From the NCBI GenBank assembly GCA_951812305.1, contig CATOSB010000004.1:558001-622000 (forward strand): a stretch of DNA of 64,000 nt, read 5' to 3'. Below the pieces are notes generated by a model. It ran no database searches and was not told where the DNA came from. It worked only from the letters and a program-made list of their open reading frames with translations. This DNA is from an uncultured Paracoccaceae bacterium. Lineage in GTDB: Bacteria; Pseudomonadota; Alphaproteobacteria; Rhodobacterales; Rhodobacteraceae. Position numbers and translations under genes: made by a program. This document shows, piece by piece, positions 25,451 through 34,420 of the stretch. The stretch's first letter is position 1; each line of letters starts with the position of its first letter.

Positions 25451-26619
25451 TACCAAGGGTTATTCAATCTGACCGACTTTCGCCCAGTTGCGGCTTGCGA
25501 TGGATGTGATGGTTTGCGGTCTTGCGATGAGGTTGTTCCAGGCCTCGCACCCCGCGTCGAGAATCGCGTCATATGTGTCGAACGTCCGGTTTGCGAGCCA
25601 TGTCTGGCGGAGATATTGCCAAATGTTTTCGGTTGGATTCAGCTCTGGTGATTTGGGCGGCAGAAACATGAGCGACAGGTTTTGCGGGATTTCCAGAGCG
25701 GATGTCGTGTGCCAGCCGGCTTGGTCCATGAGGATGACGGCGTGGGCGCCATCGGAGACAATTTTGCTGATTTCTTCCAGGTGGCGCTGCATCGCATAGG
25801 TGTCGGCTGCTGGCATCATGATCGCCGCGCCGGTGCCGCGTTCGGGGCAGATGGCGCCAAAAAGATACGCATTTTGGTAACGCTGATCGGCGGGCTGGCG
25901 GGGCCGTGTGCCCTTGCGTGCCCACTGGCGGACGCGGGTGTTCTTCTGACCGAGACGCATCTCGTCCTGGAACCAGATTTCGACGGGTTTGTCCGGCGGC
26001 ACCCCCTGAAGCGTCTCCTTCAGATTGTCGCCGAAGTTTTTTTGAAATCCTCAATGACCTGCACGTCCTGCCCCGGGTGCTGAGGGCGTGCGCTGATGTG
26101 GGAAAAGCCCAGATTGTGCAGAATCTGCCCCACATGGCGCTCGTGATAGTCGACGCCAAAACGCGCCTTGATCACATTCTTCAAATCGACCCGCCGCCAG
26201 CGGACGACACCGTCCTTTTCAGGATCAGGACCGGTCTCGACAAGAGCCGCCAGTTCATCCAGTTGCGCATTGTCAAGGCGGGATCGCGAGCCTCCTCGCT
26301 GCCGATCCAGCAGCCCCGCTGGACCATCAGCGTTGAAACGGAGCACCCAGTCCCTGAGCGTTTGCCGGTCCATCCCGCCAATGCGGGCCGCAGCCCCACG
26401 CGACATGCCATCGGCGATAGCGGCAAGCGACAAAAGCCGTCGGCTCTGCCGGGCATCAGAACTCTCTGCGGCAAGCTTGCGCAGATCATTGGCGGTAAAA
26501 TCGGCTCGCATCGGTATCCTGGCTGGCATCGGTGGTCTCCTTTGCCAATCTTGAATCACCTCAGCACCTCAGGCGGTACCCAAAATCCATAGCTGAGTCA
26601 TTTTGAAGCACCCTTGGTA
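25451..26619 (-). mobile_element. IS630-family element (1169 bp), copy A
   Basis: The ends are TACCAAGGGT and its complement, with weaker inverted similarity inward (TTCAA, TGAC). The flanking trinucleotide TTA occurs on both sides (25448-25450, 26620-26622). Length and ORFs match the copies at 28292-29460 and 55697-56865. It is inserted between modC and the Hint-domain gene, apparently without breaking a gene. Confidence 0.93.
25460..26529 (-). CDS. IS630-family transposase, made by -1 frameshift (copy A)
   Basis: Two overlapping frames encode one transposase. The first (from ATG 26529, with AAAGGAG 8 bp upstream) gives the helix-turn-helix domains (RQSRRLLSLAAIADGMSRGAAARIGG and a winged-helix segment) and stops at 26020. 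The second gives the DDE_3 catalytic domain with WFQDEMRLG, LMDQAGWHTT and SPELNPTENIWQ, the three catalytic acidic residues. A run of seven T on the plus strand (26037-26043; A7 in the mRNA) is a natural -1 slip site, and slipping joins FKKN to FGDNLKETLQG without a gap. Confidence 0.9.
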
Positions 26620-26732
26620 TTAGGCAATAATTTCTGGGGTCCACGCGTCCCAGTTGTTATTTTGTTCGCACGAGACGAAGCGGGTTATCGCAGCAAGCCG
26701 GTAAATCGCGGTTTCCAGGGGGAAGACCGAAC

Positions 26733-27377
26733 ATGACAGACAATCCGGTGACCGGGCCGTCGCGGCTCAACACCCTTTCTGACTCTCCGTGTTTCACGCC
26801 CGGAACGCTGATCGCTACGGCGATCGGTGAAAAACCGGTCGAAGAATTGGCTGCGGGCGATCAGGTCATCACCCGGGATAACGGCTTACAGACGGTTTCG
26901 TGGGTGGGACGCGCTCGGTTCGATGCGCTGGAACTGTCGCGCAACCCGCATCTTTATCCAGTCCTGATCCGCGCCGGTGCTCTTGGCAACGGATTGCCCG
27001 AACAGGATCTGACGCTTTCACCGAACCACCGGGTCCTTGTGACCAGCGATCAAACCGCGCTTTACTTCGAAGAGCGCGAGGTTCTTGTGGCGGCCAAACA
27101 CCTTGTCAATCATCGCGGTGTTTTTGAGATCGAGGCACTTGGTGTGAGCTATTTCCATTTCCTGTGCAAAAAGCATGAGGTGGTCATGTCCAACGGCTGC
27201 TGGAGCGAAAGCTTTCAGCCAGAGGACCGTTCGCTGAAAGCGCTCGGCAACGCTCAGCGTGAAGAGATTTTCGAAATCTTCCCCGGTCTGAAAAACGAAT
27301 ACCAATCTTCGATCAACCGACCGGTGCGTAGGGTTCTGACAGCTGAAGAGGCGGCCCTGCTTTTTGAAAGCTCCTAG
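26733..27377 (+). CDS. Hint-domain (hedgehog/intein-type) protein
   Basis: This 214-residue protein is almost wholly a Hint domain of the type abundant in Rhodobacterales. The splice-nucleophile cysteine lies in SPCFTPGTLIAT (about residue 20), followed by PVEELAAGDQVIT, the block-B-like LSPNHRVLV and a C-terminal HEVVMSNGCWSES. No long extein-like region or export repeat is attached, unlike the large calcium-binding proteins that often carry this domain. Function is unknown. GGGGAAG lies 8 bp before the ATG. Two identical IS630 copies flank the region containing it. Confidence 0.85.
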   Translation: MTDNPVTGPSRLNTLSDSPCFTPGTLIATAIGEKPVEELAAGDQVITRDNGLQTVSWVGRARFDALELSRNPHLYPVLIRAGALGNGLPEQDLTLSPNHRVLVTSDQTALYFEEREVLVAAKHLVNHRGVFEIEALGVSYFHFLCKKHEVVMSNGCWSESFQPEDRSLKALGNAQREEIFEIFPGLKNEYQSSINRPVRRVLTAEEAALLFESS

Positions 27378-28291
27378 CCGCTGAGGTTGTGGATTACGTT
27401 TCTGGCGGGTAGCTGATGGCCATCCGATGCTTTTCGTCCTCATGCAAAAGCCAATAGCGCTCGGTTATCTGCCTCGTGATCAGCCCAACATTCCCTGAAC
27501 CCACCGGCAACGCGTCAATCTTTGTGACAGGCATCACGCCGCCTGCTGTTGAGGTGACAAACACCTCATCCGCCTGCCTCAGCGTATTCGGGGATACGTC
27601 CCGTTCCTCGCACCGCAGTTCGGTTTCGTTGCAGATATCGAATATCGTTTGCCGGGTAATCCCCCTCAGAACCCCGTGACGCGGTGTCGAGATTTCACCG
27701 TCCTTGACCGAAAACACGTTGAACCCGGGACCTTCGGCAACGTTGCCACTGGAATCGACCAGAATCGCGGTATCGGCTCCTTGTTCGTAGGCCGCAAAAA
27801 GCGCCTTTACCAAATCCAGCCAATGATAATTCTTTACCGTCGGATCAACCGAGGTTGGAGGAATGCGCACAAAATCAGTGATCGCCGCATGAAGGCCGTG
27901 TTCCATTTGGCCAGGGTTGGCCACCGATCCAAACGGGATTGCAAACGCGATGAACTGGTTGACGGCATCGCGCGGATCCCGGCTGAAACTTGGCGACATC
28001 CCGCGGGTGCAGATGAACTCGACGTAAGAATTCTGCAACCCCGACAGCGCCACACAATTGTGCAGGATTTCGGCGACTTCCGTGCGGTCATATGGGATTT
28101 TCATATGCAGCTTTCCCAACCCGCTGAAGAACCGTTCGATGTGATCGTCCAGCCGGAAAAACGCGCCCTTCCAGACATGGGCAACATCGTAGGTGGCGTC
28201 TGAATGGAGGAGACCGTAGTCCAGCACAGAGATTTTCGCCTCACTCACGGGCAAATATTGGCCATTCATATACGCTACGCCCAGCGGGTAA

Positions 28292-29460
28292 TACCAAGGG
28301 TTATTCAATCTGACCGACTTTCGCCCAGTTGCGGCTTGCGATGGATGTGATGGTTTGCGGTCTTGCGATGAGGTTGTTCCAGGCCTCGCACCCCGCGTCG
28401 AGAATCGCGTCATATGTGTCGAACGTCCGGTTTGCGAGCCATGTCTGGCGGAGATATTGCCAAATGTTTTCGGTTGGATTCAGCTCTGGTGATTTGGGCG
28501 GCAGAAACATGAGCGACAGGTTTTGCGGGATTTCCAGAGCGGATGTCGTGTGCCAGCCGGCTTGGTCCATGAGGATGACGGCGTGGGCGCCATCGGAGAC
28601 AATTTTGCTGATTTCTTCCAGGTGGCGCTGCATCGCATAGGTGTCGGCTGCTGGCATCATGATCGCCGCGCCGGTGCCGCGTTCGGGGCAGATGGCGCCA
28701 AAAAGATACGCATTTTGGTAACGCTGATCGGCGGGCTGGCGGGGCCGTGTGCCCTTGCGTGCCCACTGGCGGACGCGGGTGTTCTTCTGACCGAGACGCA
28801 TCTCGTCCTGGAACCAGATTTCGACGGGTTTGTCCGGCGGCACCCCCTGAAGCGTCTCCTTCAGATTGTCGCCGAAGTTTTTTTGAAATCCTCAATGACC
28901 TGCACGTCCTGCCCCGGGTGCTGAGGGCGTGCGCTGATGTGGGAAAAGCCCAGATTGTGCAGAATCTGCCCCACATGGCGCTCGTGATAGTCGACGCCAA
29001 AACGCGCCTTGATCACATTCTTCAAATCGACCCGCCGCCAGCGGACGACACCGTCCTTTTCAGGATCAGGACCGGTCTCGACAAGAGCCGCCAGTTCATC
29101 CAGTTGCGCATTGTCAAGGCGGGATCGCGAGCCTCCTCGCTGCCGATCCAGCAGCCCCGCTGGACCATCAGCGTTGAAACGGAGCACCCAGTCCCTGAGC
29201 GTTTGCCGGTCCATCCCGCCAATGCGGGCCGCAGCCCCACGCGACATGCCATCGGCGATAGCGGCAAGCGACAAAAGCCGTCGGCTCTGCCGGGCATCAG
29301 AACTCTCTGCGGCAAGCTTGCGCAGATCATTGGCGGTAAAATCGGCTCGCATCGGTATCCTGGCTGGCATCGGTGGTCTCCTTTGCCAATCTTGAATCAC
29401 CTCAGCACCTCAGGCGGTACCCAAAATCCATAGCTGAGTCATTTTGAAGCACCCTTGGTA
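28292..29460 (-). mobile_element. IS630-family element (1169 bp), copy B
   Basis: It has the same length, ends and orientation as copy A, with TAA directly repeated on both sides (28289-28291 and 29461-29463). It lies inside codon 17-18 of the class IV aminotransferase gene. Reading-frame restoration only works if three bases, not the usual TA, were duplicated. Confidence 0.94.
28301..29370 (-). CDS. IS630-family transposase, made by -1 frameshift (copy B)
   Basis: The translated proteins are identical to those of copy A. The slip site is the T7 run at 28878-28884 on the plus strand. Both partial frames are intact, so this copy should be able to transpose. Confidence 0.9.
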
Positions 29461-29539
29461 TAAGTACCTTCGTCGATGAAGTGAGGGGACAATTCGGGCA
29501 GTTTGCGCATGGCGTGTCCTTGCGGAGCGTCTTATCCGC

Positions 29540-30181
29540 TCAGGATGTCGGTTCAGTGGCACAAGTGCCAGTGAATTTTCTGCTAGTTCCGCCCCGTGTC
29601 TTTTTTCGCCACCGCGTCCAGTCTTCGGGCGTATCCAGATCGGTGATCGCGTGCTGATGCGGCAAGGCGACTGATCGCACATGTACTGTCTTCAATAAGG
29701 CCCGCGCGCCCTGATCGCCGGTCAAGGCCATCAATGCCGGAAACATCCGATCCGGAAAGACCACAGGGTGTCCGGGCGTCCCATCTACTGCCGTTGCGCG
29801 GTGAATGCCAGTCGGGGCTTGCTTGAACGCCGCAATGACCGTTCCGATGTCTGCGCCGGTAATCTCTGGCATGTCGGCCGGCAGGATCATAACGCCGTCG
29901 GCGTCATCGCCGATCGCACCCACACCGGTCGCGATCGAGGCCGACATCCCGTCCTCCCAATCATCAACTTCCACAAACTTCACCGGGAATACCTCAATCG
30001 TCGCCCGGCGTTCCGAGGCGCCAGAGGGCAGCGTCACGTATACAGGCGCGCCACTTGATACAGCGGCGCGTGTCTGGCGCGTCAGCAGAGCCTCGCCATC
30101 AATGCGTTCCAGTAATTTGTCGCGGCCATGCATCCGGGTCGATCCACCCGCTGCAAGTAAAAGGATCGCGATGCGGGGCAT
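29540..30181 (-). CDS. MocA/MobA-like nucleotidyltransferase
   Basis: This 213-residue NTP-transferase of the molybdenum cofactor cytidylyl/guanylyltransferase family has the N-terminal signature LLAAGGSTRMHGRDKLL (NTP and Mg binding), followed by GMSASIATGV, LPADMPEIT and GHPVVFPDRMF. Family members attach CMP or GMP to molybdopterin or act on related cofactors. It starts 4 bp after livM ends and is probably co-transcribed with the liv genes. modABC lies 5 kb away but is not in the same unit. Confidence 0.85.
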   Translation of the reverse strand: MPRIAILLLAAGGSTRMHGRDKLLERIDGEALLTRQTRAAVSSGAPVYVTLPSGASERRATIEVFPVKFVEVDDWEDGMSASIATGVGAIGDDADGVMILPADMPEITGADIGTVIAAFKQAPTGIHRATAVDGTPGHPVVFPDRMFPALMALTGDQGARALLKTVHVRSVALPHQHAITDLDTPEDWTRWRKKTRGGTSRKFTGTCATEPTS

Positions 30182-30185
30182 CGCC

Positions 30186-31490
30186 TTACCGTTCCGGGAT
30201 CAGCCCGCGCGGCGCAAAGCGCAGAACAAGGATCAGGATCAAACCCATCGTCAGCAGGCGCATATGCGCCGCGCTCTCGATCAGATGCGCCTTGAGCCAG
30301 TAACCATCGGTCATGCCCGATGTGATGAGGGTGATCAGCTGCAAACCGCGCGGCTCAACCTCCACCCAAAGATACCAGATCAGAAACCCGCCAAGGACAG
30401 AGCCAAAGTTGTTTCCCGATCCACCGACAATGACCATCACCCAGATCAGAAACGTAAATCGCAAAGGCTGATATGCGGTCGGCGCAAACAGGCTTTCCTG
30501 CGTTATCAACATCGCGCCCGCCACACCGCAAATCGCGGAACCCAGCACGAAAATCTGCAAATGCCGCGCGGTGACATCTTTGCCCATCGCTTCTGCTGCG
30601 ACCTCGTTGTCACGAATGGCCCGCATCATCCGGCCCCATGGCGAATTCAGCGCCCTTTGTGCCATCCACATTACGATAAACAGAACGATCAGGAACAATG
30701 CCATGAAACACAGCTTGACGAACAGCGTAGACGCCACCGCAGGTTCTAGCCCGATATTCGCCGCACGTTCCACGAAGCCCGGATCGGCCTGCAGGTCGAT
30801 CTCATAGGGGGCAGGGCGGGGGATGCCGTTGATGTTCTTCACTCCCCGGCTCAGCCATTCCTCATTCTTCAAAACCGCAATGATGATCTCGGCGATTCCC
30901 AGCGTCGCAATCGCCAGATAGTCGGACCTCAATCCCAAAGCCGTTTTCCCGATCAGCCAAGCCGCCCCCGCCGCCACGACGCCCCCGAGCGGCCATGCCA
31001 GGATCACCGGCCAGCCAAGCCCGCCCAGATACCCTTCCAAGGCCGGGTTGACCGCCTCAATCGCCTCAACCGCCGGATCGAAGATCGCGCGATAGACGAA
31101 GAACCCGCCGACGAGCAGCGCCAACAAAGCCAGCCCCCGCGTTCGCCCTTTGGGTAGCCGCCCCCAGACCAGCACCGTCGCCAGAATGATCAACCCGCCA
31201 ACGATTAGGGCCAGGAAAGCTCGTGGACCGCCCGCTGCCCAAGCATCGGGAACCGGGTCCATTCCGACAAGTGCCGCCATCACACCGCCTAGTGCCACGA
31301 ACCCCATGACCCCTATATTGAACAGCCCGGCATAGCCCCATTGCATGTTCACCCCAATCGCCATGATCGCGGATATCAGGCCGTAATTGATCATGCGAAG
31401 CGCATAATCCGGGCTGCGCTCAAACGCGGAAAACGCGATCAGGCCGAAGACAATTGCGAACAGAATGATATTGCGGTTCACGGTGCTCAT
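30186..31490 (-). CDS. livM: Branched-chain amino acid ABC transporter permease LivM
   Basis: This 434-residue inner-membrane permease has about ten hydrophobic helices. Family segments are visible: NMQWGYAGLFNIGVMGFVALGG, LRSDYLAIATLGIAEII and the EAA-like loop AIRDNEVAAEAMGKDVTARHLQ. It is longer than E. coli-type LivM because of an inserted hydrophobic region (about residues 85-140). Its start overlaps the livH stop by 4 bp. Confidence 0.93.
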   Translation of the reverse strand: MSTVNRNIILFAIVFGLIAFSAFERSPDYALRMINYGLISAIMAIGVNMQWGYAGLFNIGVMGFVALGGVMAALVGMDPVPDAWAAGGPRAFLALIVGGLIILATVLVWGRLPKGRTRGLALLALLVGGFFVYRAIFDPAVEAIEAVNPALEGYLGGLGWPVILAWPLGGVVAAGAAWLIGKTALGLRSDYLAIATLGIAEIIIAVLKNEEWLSRGVKNINGIPRPAPYEIDLQADPGFVERAANIGLEPAVASTLFVKLCFMALFLIVLFIVMWMAQRALNSPWGRMMRAIRDNEVAAEAMGKDVTARHLQIFVLGSAICGVAGAMLITQESLFAPTAYQPLRFTFLIWVMVIVGGSGNNFGSVLGGFLIWYLWVEVEPRGLQLITLITSGMTDGYWLKAHLIESAAHMRLLTMGLILILVLRFAPRGLIPER

Positions 31491-32515
31491 AGCGCTTTCC
31501 CCGCGAATATCCCCGTCGGTCGGATCAAAAGTACGATCACCAATATCGCAAAGCTGACCGCAAATTTGTAGTCGGTCGACAGAAGCTGGACGAGGGTGGA
31601 CGGCTCCAGATTTTCAGGCATCAGATAGACGAGGATCTTCTTCCACGCATAGGTGAAAGTGATCTCTGAAAACGCAATCACGAATCCGCCCGCAATCGCC
31701 CCGATCGGGCTTCCCAACCCGCCAACGATTGCTGAGGCAAAGATCGGCAAAAGTAACTGGAAATAGGTGAATGGCTTGAATGACTTGTCCAGCCCGTAAA
31801 GCGTGCCCGCAATCGTTGCCAGCGCCGCCACGATGATCCATGTAATCGCCACCACCCGCTCCGGGTTGATGCCTGACAGCAACGCCAGATCCTCATTATC
31901 CGAAAACGCCCGCATCGACTTGCCGGTGCGCGTCCGGTTCAGAAACCAGAACAGCGCAATCACCACGATAATCGCCGTGACAATTGTGATCCCTTGCCCG
32001 GTCTTGAATGCCAGCCCTTCTTTCAACCCTGTCAATGCTTTGAATTCCCGCGCCGAAATGATGAACCGTTCCCCATCGGCAAACCGCTGATCATCCGGCC
32101 CAATGATAAAGCGCACGAGGCCATTCATCACGAACATCACGCCCATCGACACGATCACCAAAATCACCGGCTTCGCCTTCTGCGCCCGGTAAAACGCATA
32201 GACCATCCGGTCGGTCCCAAGCAGCACAGCGGCTGTCACCACGATCCCGAATGGCAGGGCGAGCAGTGCCGTCGGCAATACCCCAAAACTGATCCCCATC
32301 GACTGAAACCACCATGTGATCAGGATCGTCGCCATCGCGCCAAACGCCATGCTGTCGCCGTGGGCAAAGTTAGAGAACCGCAGGATCCCGTAGATCAGCG
32401 TCACCCCCAGCGCCCCAAGCGCCAACTGCGCGCCATAGGCCGTGGCCGGGATCACGACGAAATTCAGCAAAACGACGATGGCGTTCAGGATGTCGGTCAA
32501 AGCCTTACCTCGCAT
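31487..32515 (-). CDS. livH: Branched-chain amino acid ABC transporter permease LivH
   Basis: This 342-residue permease has ILRFSNFAHGDSMAFGA near residue 45 and the cytoplasmic coupling loop RTRTGKSMRAFSDNEDLALLSGIN, both typical of LivH. It overlaps livM by 4 bp and the small exported-protein gene upstream by 19 bp. Confidence 0.93.
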   Translation of the reverse strand: MRGKALTDILNAIVVLLNFVVIPATAYGAQLALGALGVTLIYGILRFSNFAHGDSMAFGAMATILITWWFQSMGISFGVLPTALLALPFGIVVTAAVLLGTDRMVYAFYRAQKAKPVILVIVSMGVMFVMNGLVRFIIGPDDQRFADGERFIISAREFKALTGLKEGLAFKTGQGITIVTAIIVVIALFWFLNRTRTGKSMRAFSDNEDLALLSGINPERVVAITWIIVAALATIAGTLYGLDKSFKPFTYFQLLLPIFASAIVGGLGSPIGAIAGGFVIAFSEITFTYAWKKILVYLMPENLEPSTLVQLLSTDYKFAVSFAILVIVLLIRPTGIFAGKAL

Positions 32516-32889
32516 GTGCCGGACATGAACGGGATGGTCCCATTCGTTGCGTATGTCCCCAGCCCGTCGGGCCGCATGGTCATCAGATGATCCACACCAG
32601 CGACGACCGCCCAGAACCCACGAGTGCCGTCCTCCATCAGGATCGGTTCTGCTGGAAAGCGATACTTCCCCATCACCACCTCGGTGATCTTGTTGAAAGG
32701 TGGCTCGTTCGGGTCGTGCGGCGGGGCGAACTGGTTGTGGTCGATCTCAAACACCACCGGAATCTCCTCCGGCGCGCAGACGCCGGAAAGACAGGGGGCA
32801 ACGAACGTGCATTCTACCCTTTCGGCCATCGCAACCGTCGACGAAAGACCGACTAGCATTGCGGCAAATGAACCCACACGCGCAATCAT
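32497..32889 (-). CDS. Small exported protein of unknown function, in liv operon
   Basis: This 130-residue protein has a signal peptide (hydrophobic 8-20, cleavage after VAMA). The mature part has four cysteines (ECTFVAPC, SGVC and a C-terminal SGTCEV), which could form two disulfides in the periplasm. I do not recognise a domain. It overlaps both neighbours by a few bases (the upstream small gene by 4, livH by 19), so it is part of the liv operon, but it is not a known transporter component. Confidence 0.7.
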   Translation of the reverse strand: MIARVGSFAAMLVGLSSTVAMAERVECTFVAPCLSGVCAPEEIPVVFEIDHNQFAPPHDPNEPPFNKITEVVMGKYRFPAEPILMEDGTRGFWAVVAGVDHLMTMRPDGLGTYATNGTIPFMSGTCEVRL

Positions 32890-33242
32890 CGCGTCGCCTC
32901 CACACAGGCCAGCCGGTATCTGTCATCGGCCAACATGTACTCAAGACACCATAGGCTCGGCATCATTTGCGCCGACACCTCGGGCAGGTTCGCCTCTATT
33001 TGTGCGAATTGTGGTGCGGCGGCTGCGGCCTCGATTGCCGCTTCGGCTGGTTCTTCAAGCTGGCGGGCAAAGATGCCCGGGAATATCTCCACCCAGAACC
33101 AGCGATTGGTAGGAATTTCGCGATGTGGCGACACACCGGATACCAGGTTGACGCCCCAGACTTCATTCTCACCGGCTGCCCAAATCGCGGAACCGGTCAC
33201 CGTAATGGCGAGGATGGCGGTAAATGTCACCAGACGTCTCAC
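32886..33242 (-). CDS. Small exported protein of unknown function, in liv operon
   Basis: This protein of about 118 residues starts at a GTG (33242) two bases after the livF stop. That start gives a clean signal peptide (MRRLVTFTAILAITVTGSAIWA), while the longer frame from 33272 overlaps livF and spoils it. The mature part is rich in Ala/Glu in the middle (EEPAEAAIEAAAAAP) and has two cysteines near the end. No family is recognised. It is coupled to the next small exported protein by a 4-bp overlap. Confidence 0.65.
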   Translation of the reverse strand: MRRLVTFTAILAITVTGSAIWAAGENEVWGVNLVSGVSPHREIPTNRWFWVEIFPGIFARQLEEPAEAAIEAAAAAPQFAQIEANLPEVSAQMMPSLWCLEYMLADDRYRLACVEATR

Positions 33243-33243
33243 A

Positions 33244-33957
33244 TCACCCCCCCAGAAAGCTGCGCCGGACATCGGGGTCGTTCAACAGTGCCTCCCCGGT
33301 ATCGGTATACCGGTTGCGCCCCTGCACCAGAACGTAGCCCTTATCCGCAATCGCTAGCGCCTGCCGCGCGTTTTGTTCGACCATCAGAATGGATATCCCG
33401 GTGCGCGCCACCTCGATAATCCGGTCGAATAACTCATCCATGACAATCGGCGAGACTCCCGCCGTCGGCTCGTCCAACATTAGAACCTGCGGCTCGGTCA
33501 TCAGCGCGCGGCCCACCGCCACTTGCTGGCGTTGCCCGCCAGAAAGTTCCCCCGCCATTTGGCGCCGCTTTTCCCGTAGTATTGGGAACAGTTCATAGAC
33601 TTGCTCCATCGTGACAGCGATGTCATCGCGGCGCAAAAAGGCGCCCATTTCAAGGTTCTCTTCCACCGTCATCGACGTGAAAATGTTGGATGTCTGCGGC
33701 ACAAACGCCATGCCCTTGGCCACACGTGCCTGCGGGCTCAGTCCCGTTATATCCTCGCCATCGAGCCGTACCGCGCCCTGGCGCACGTTCAGCATACCAA
33801 ACACCGCCTTCATCGCCGTCGATTTGCCCGCGCCGTTCGGGCCCACAATCACCGCGATCTGGCCCTTCTCCACCGCAATCGTACACTCATGCAGAATATC
33901 CGGGCCCGAGCCGTAGCCGCCCGACATCGCGTCCCCGATGAGAAAGGGTTCAGCCAT
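33244..33957 (-). CDS. livF: Branched-chain amino acid ABC transporter ATPase LivF
   Basis: This 237-residue ABC ATPase has Walker A GPNGAGKST, LivF-type Q-loop VPQTSNIFTSMTVEENLEMG, signature LSGGQRQQVAVGRAL, Walker B VLMLDEPT and switch VEQNARQAL. It pairs with LivG (34498-35274) as the second nucleotide-binding subunit. It heads the livF-small exported proteins-livHM-mocA run. Confidence 0.94.
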   Translation of the reverse strand: MAEPFLIGDAMSGGYGSGPDILHECTIAVEKGQIAVIVGPNGAGKSTAMKAVFGMLNVRQGAVRLDGEDITGLSPQARVAKGMAFVPQTSNIFTSMTVEENLEMGAFLRRDDIAVTMEQVYELFPILREKRRQMAGELSGGQRQQVAVGRALMTEPQVLMLDEPTAGVSPIVMDELFDRIIEVARTGISILMVEQNARQALAIADKGYVLVQGRNRYTDTGEALLNDPDVRRSFLGG

Positions 33958-34006
33958 TGCGCCACCCCATGCTAGGATTACCCCGAACTAACGAGGAGAG
34001 GCAGTC

Positions 34007-34348
34007 ATGTTCAGCGGCGCGCATATGGTAATTTTCAGCAACGATGCAGAGGCCGACCGCGCCCTGTTTGGCAAACTGTTCCCGCAGCAGATCGTGGATG
34101 CTGGAGGCGGTTGGCTGATTTTCAAACTGCCGCCTGCGGAAATTGCCGTGCATCCGCCACATGGCGATTTGCGTCACGAATTGCACATGATGTGCGACGA
34201 TATCGCGGCAACTTGTGAGGCACTTAAAGAGATGGGGTTCGCTACTAACCCGGTTGAGGACTTCGGTTACGGCCTTGTCTCCGGCTTCACACTGCCGGGT
34301 GGTTCCGATCTCGGCTTTTACGAACCAAGGCACGACACGGCCATCTGA
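34007..34348 (+). CDS. VOC-family (glyoxalase/bleomycin-resistance fold) protein
   Basis: This 113-residue single-module vicinal-oxygen-chelate protein has the beta-alpha-beta-beta-beta pattern, with GWLIFKLPPAEIAVH in the middle and SGFTLPGGSDLGFYEPRH at the end. Candidate metal ligands (His and Glu) are present but the substrate is unknown. It is encoded on the strand opposite to the liv genes and sits between livG and livF, splitting the transporter locus into two transcription units. Confidence 0.8.
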   Translation: MFSGAHMVIFSNDAEADRALFGKLFPQQIVDAGGGWLIFKLPPAEIAVHPPHGDLRHELHMMCDDIAATCEALKEMGFATNPVEDFGYGLVSGFTLPGGSDLGFYEPRHDTAI

Positions 34349-34354
34349 GCCCCT

Positions 34355-34414
34355 GGTCCACCTTCTTCTTGGTCCCAAATACGGCGGGGGGTCTGGGGGG
34401 CTGGCCCCCCAGTC
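34355..34414. repeat. Intergenic palindromic repeat, copy 2 (inverted)
   Basis: The complement of the 17301-17352 repeat: a G6/C6 hairpin at 34395-34410 with GTCT, a matching AAATAC block and CTTCTTCTTGG on the other side. It follows the VOC gene stop codon, as copy 1 follows the acyl-CoA dehydrogenase stop, which suggests a 3'-end role. Confidence 0.7.
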
Positions 34415-34420
34415 GGTCGG

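Larger units (their letters stand above)
27394..29510 (-). pseudogene. Class IV PLP aminotransferase (D-amino-acid/branched-chain type), split by IS630 copy B
   Basis: Most of a class IV aminotransferase is encoded at 27394-28291: NGQYLPVSEAKISVLDYGLLHSDATYD at the N-terminus, the Schiff-base lysine in VKNYHWLDL, and FNVFSVKDGEISTP. The missing 5' end lies beyond the IS at 29464-29510 and begins with an ATG preceded by AAGGA. Removing the IS and one TAA duplicate joins 898 and 47 bp into 945 bp, a perfect 315-codon frame reading MRKLPELSPHFIDEGTYPLG. An internal ATG at 28269 could still give a protein lacking ~25 residues; a frame read from inside the IS is also open. It was probably the last gene of the liv-mocA transcription unit. 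Confidence 0.85.

Noticed and set aside
25906..26592. 228-codon plus-strand frame within each IS630 copy
   Set aside because: It is antisense to the transposase, recurs only because the IS is repeated, and shows no domain.
25451..29460. Composite transposon formed by IS630 copies A and B around the Hint gene
   Set aside because: Each copy has its own matching flanking trinucleotide (TTA/TTA and TAA/TAA), and copy B interrupts a gene whose two halves lie on its sides, so the copies inserted independently.
28289..29463. Standard TA target duplication for the 1169-bp IS630 element
   Set aside because: A TA duplication would leave the interrupted aminotransferase 950 bp long with a frameshift and an early stop, while a TAA duplication restores 945 bp in frame; the other two copies also show 3-bp matches.
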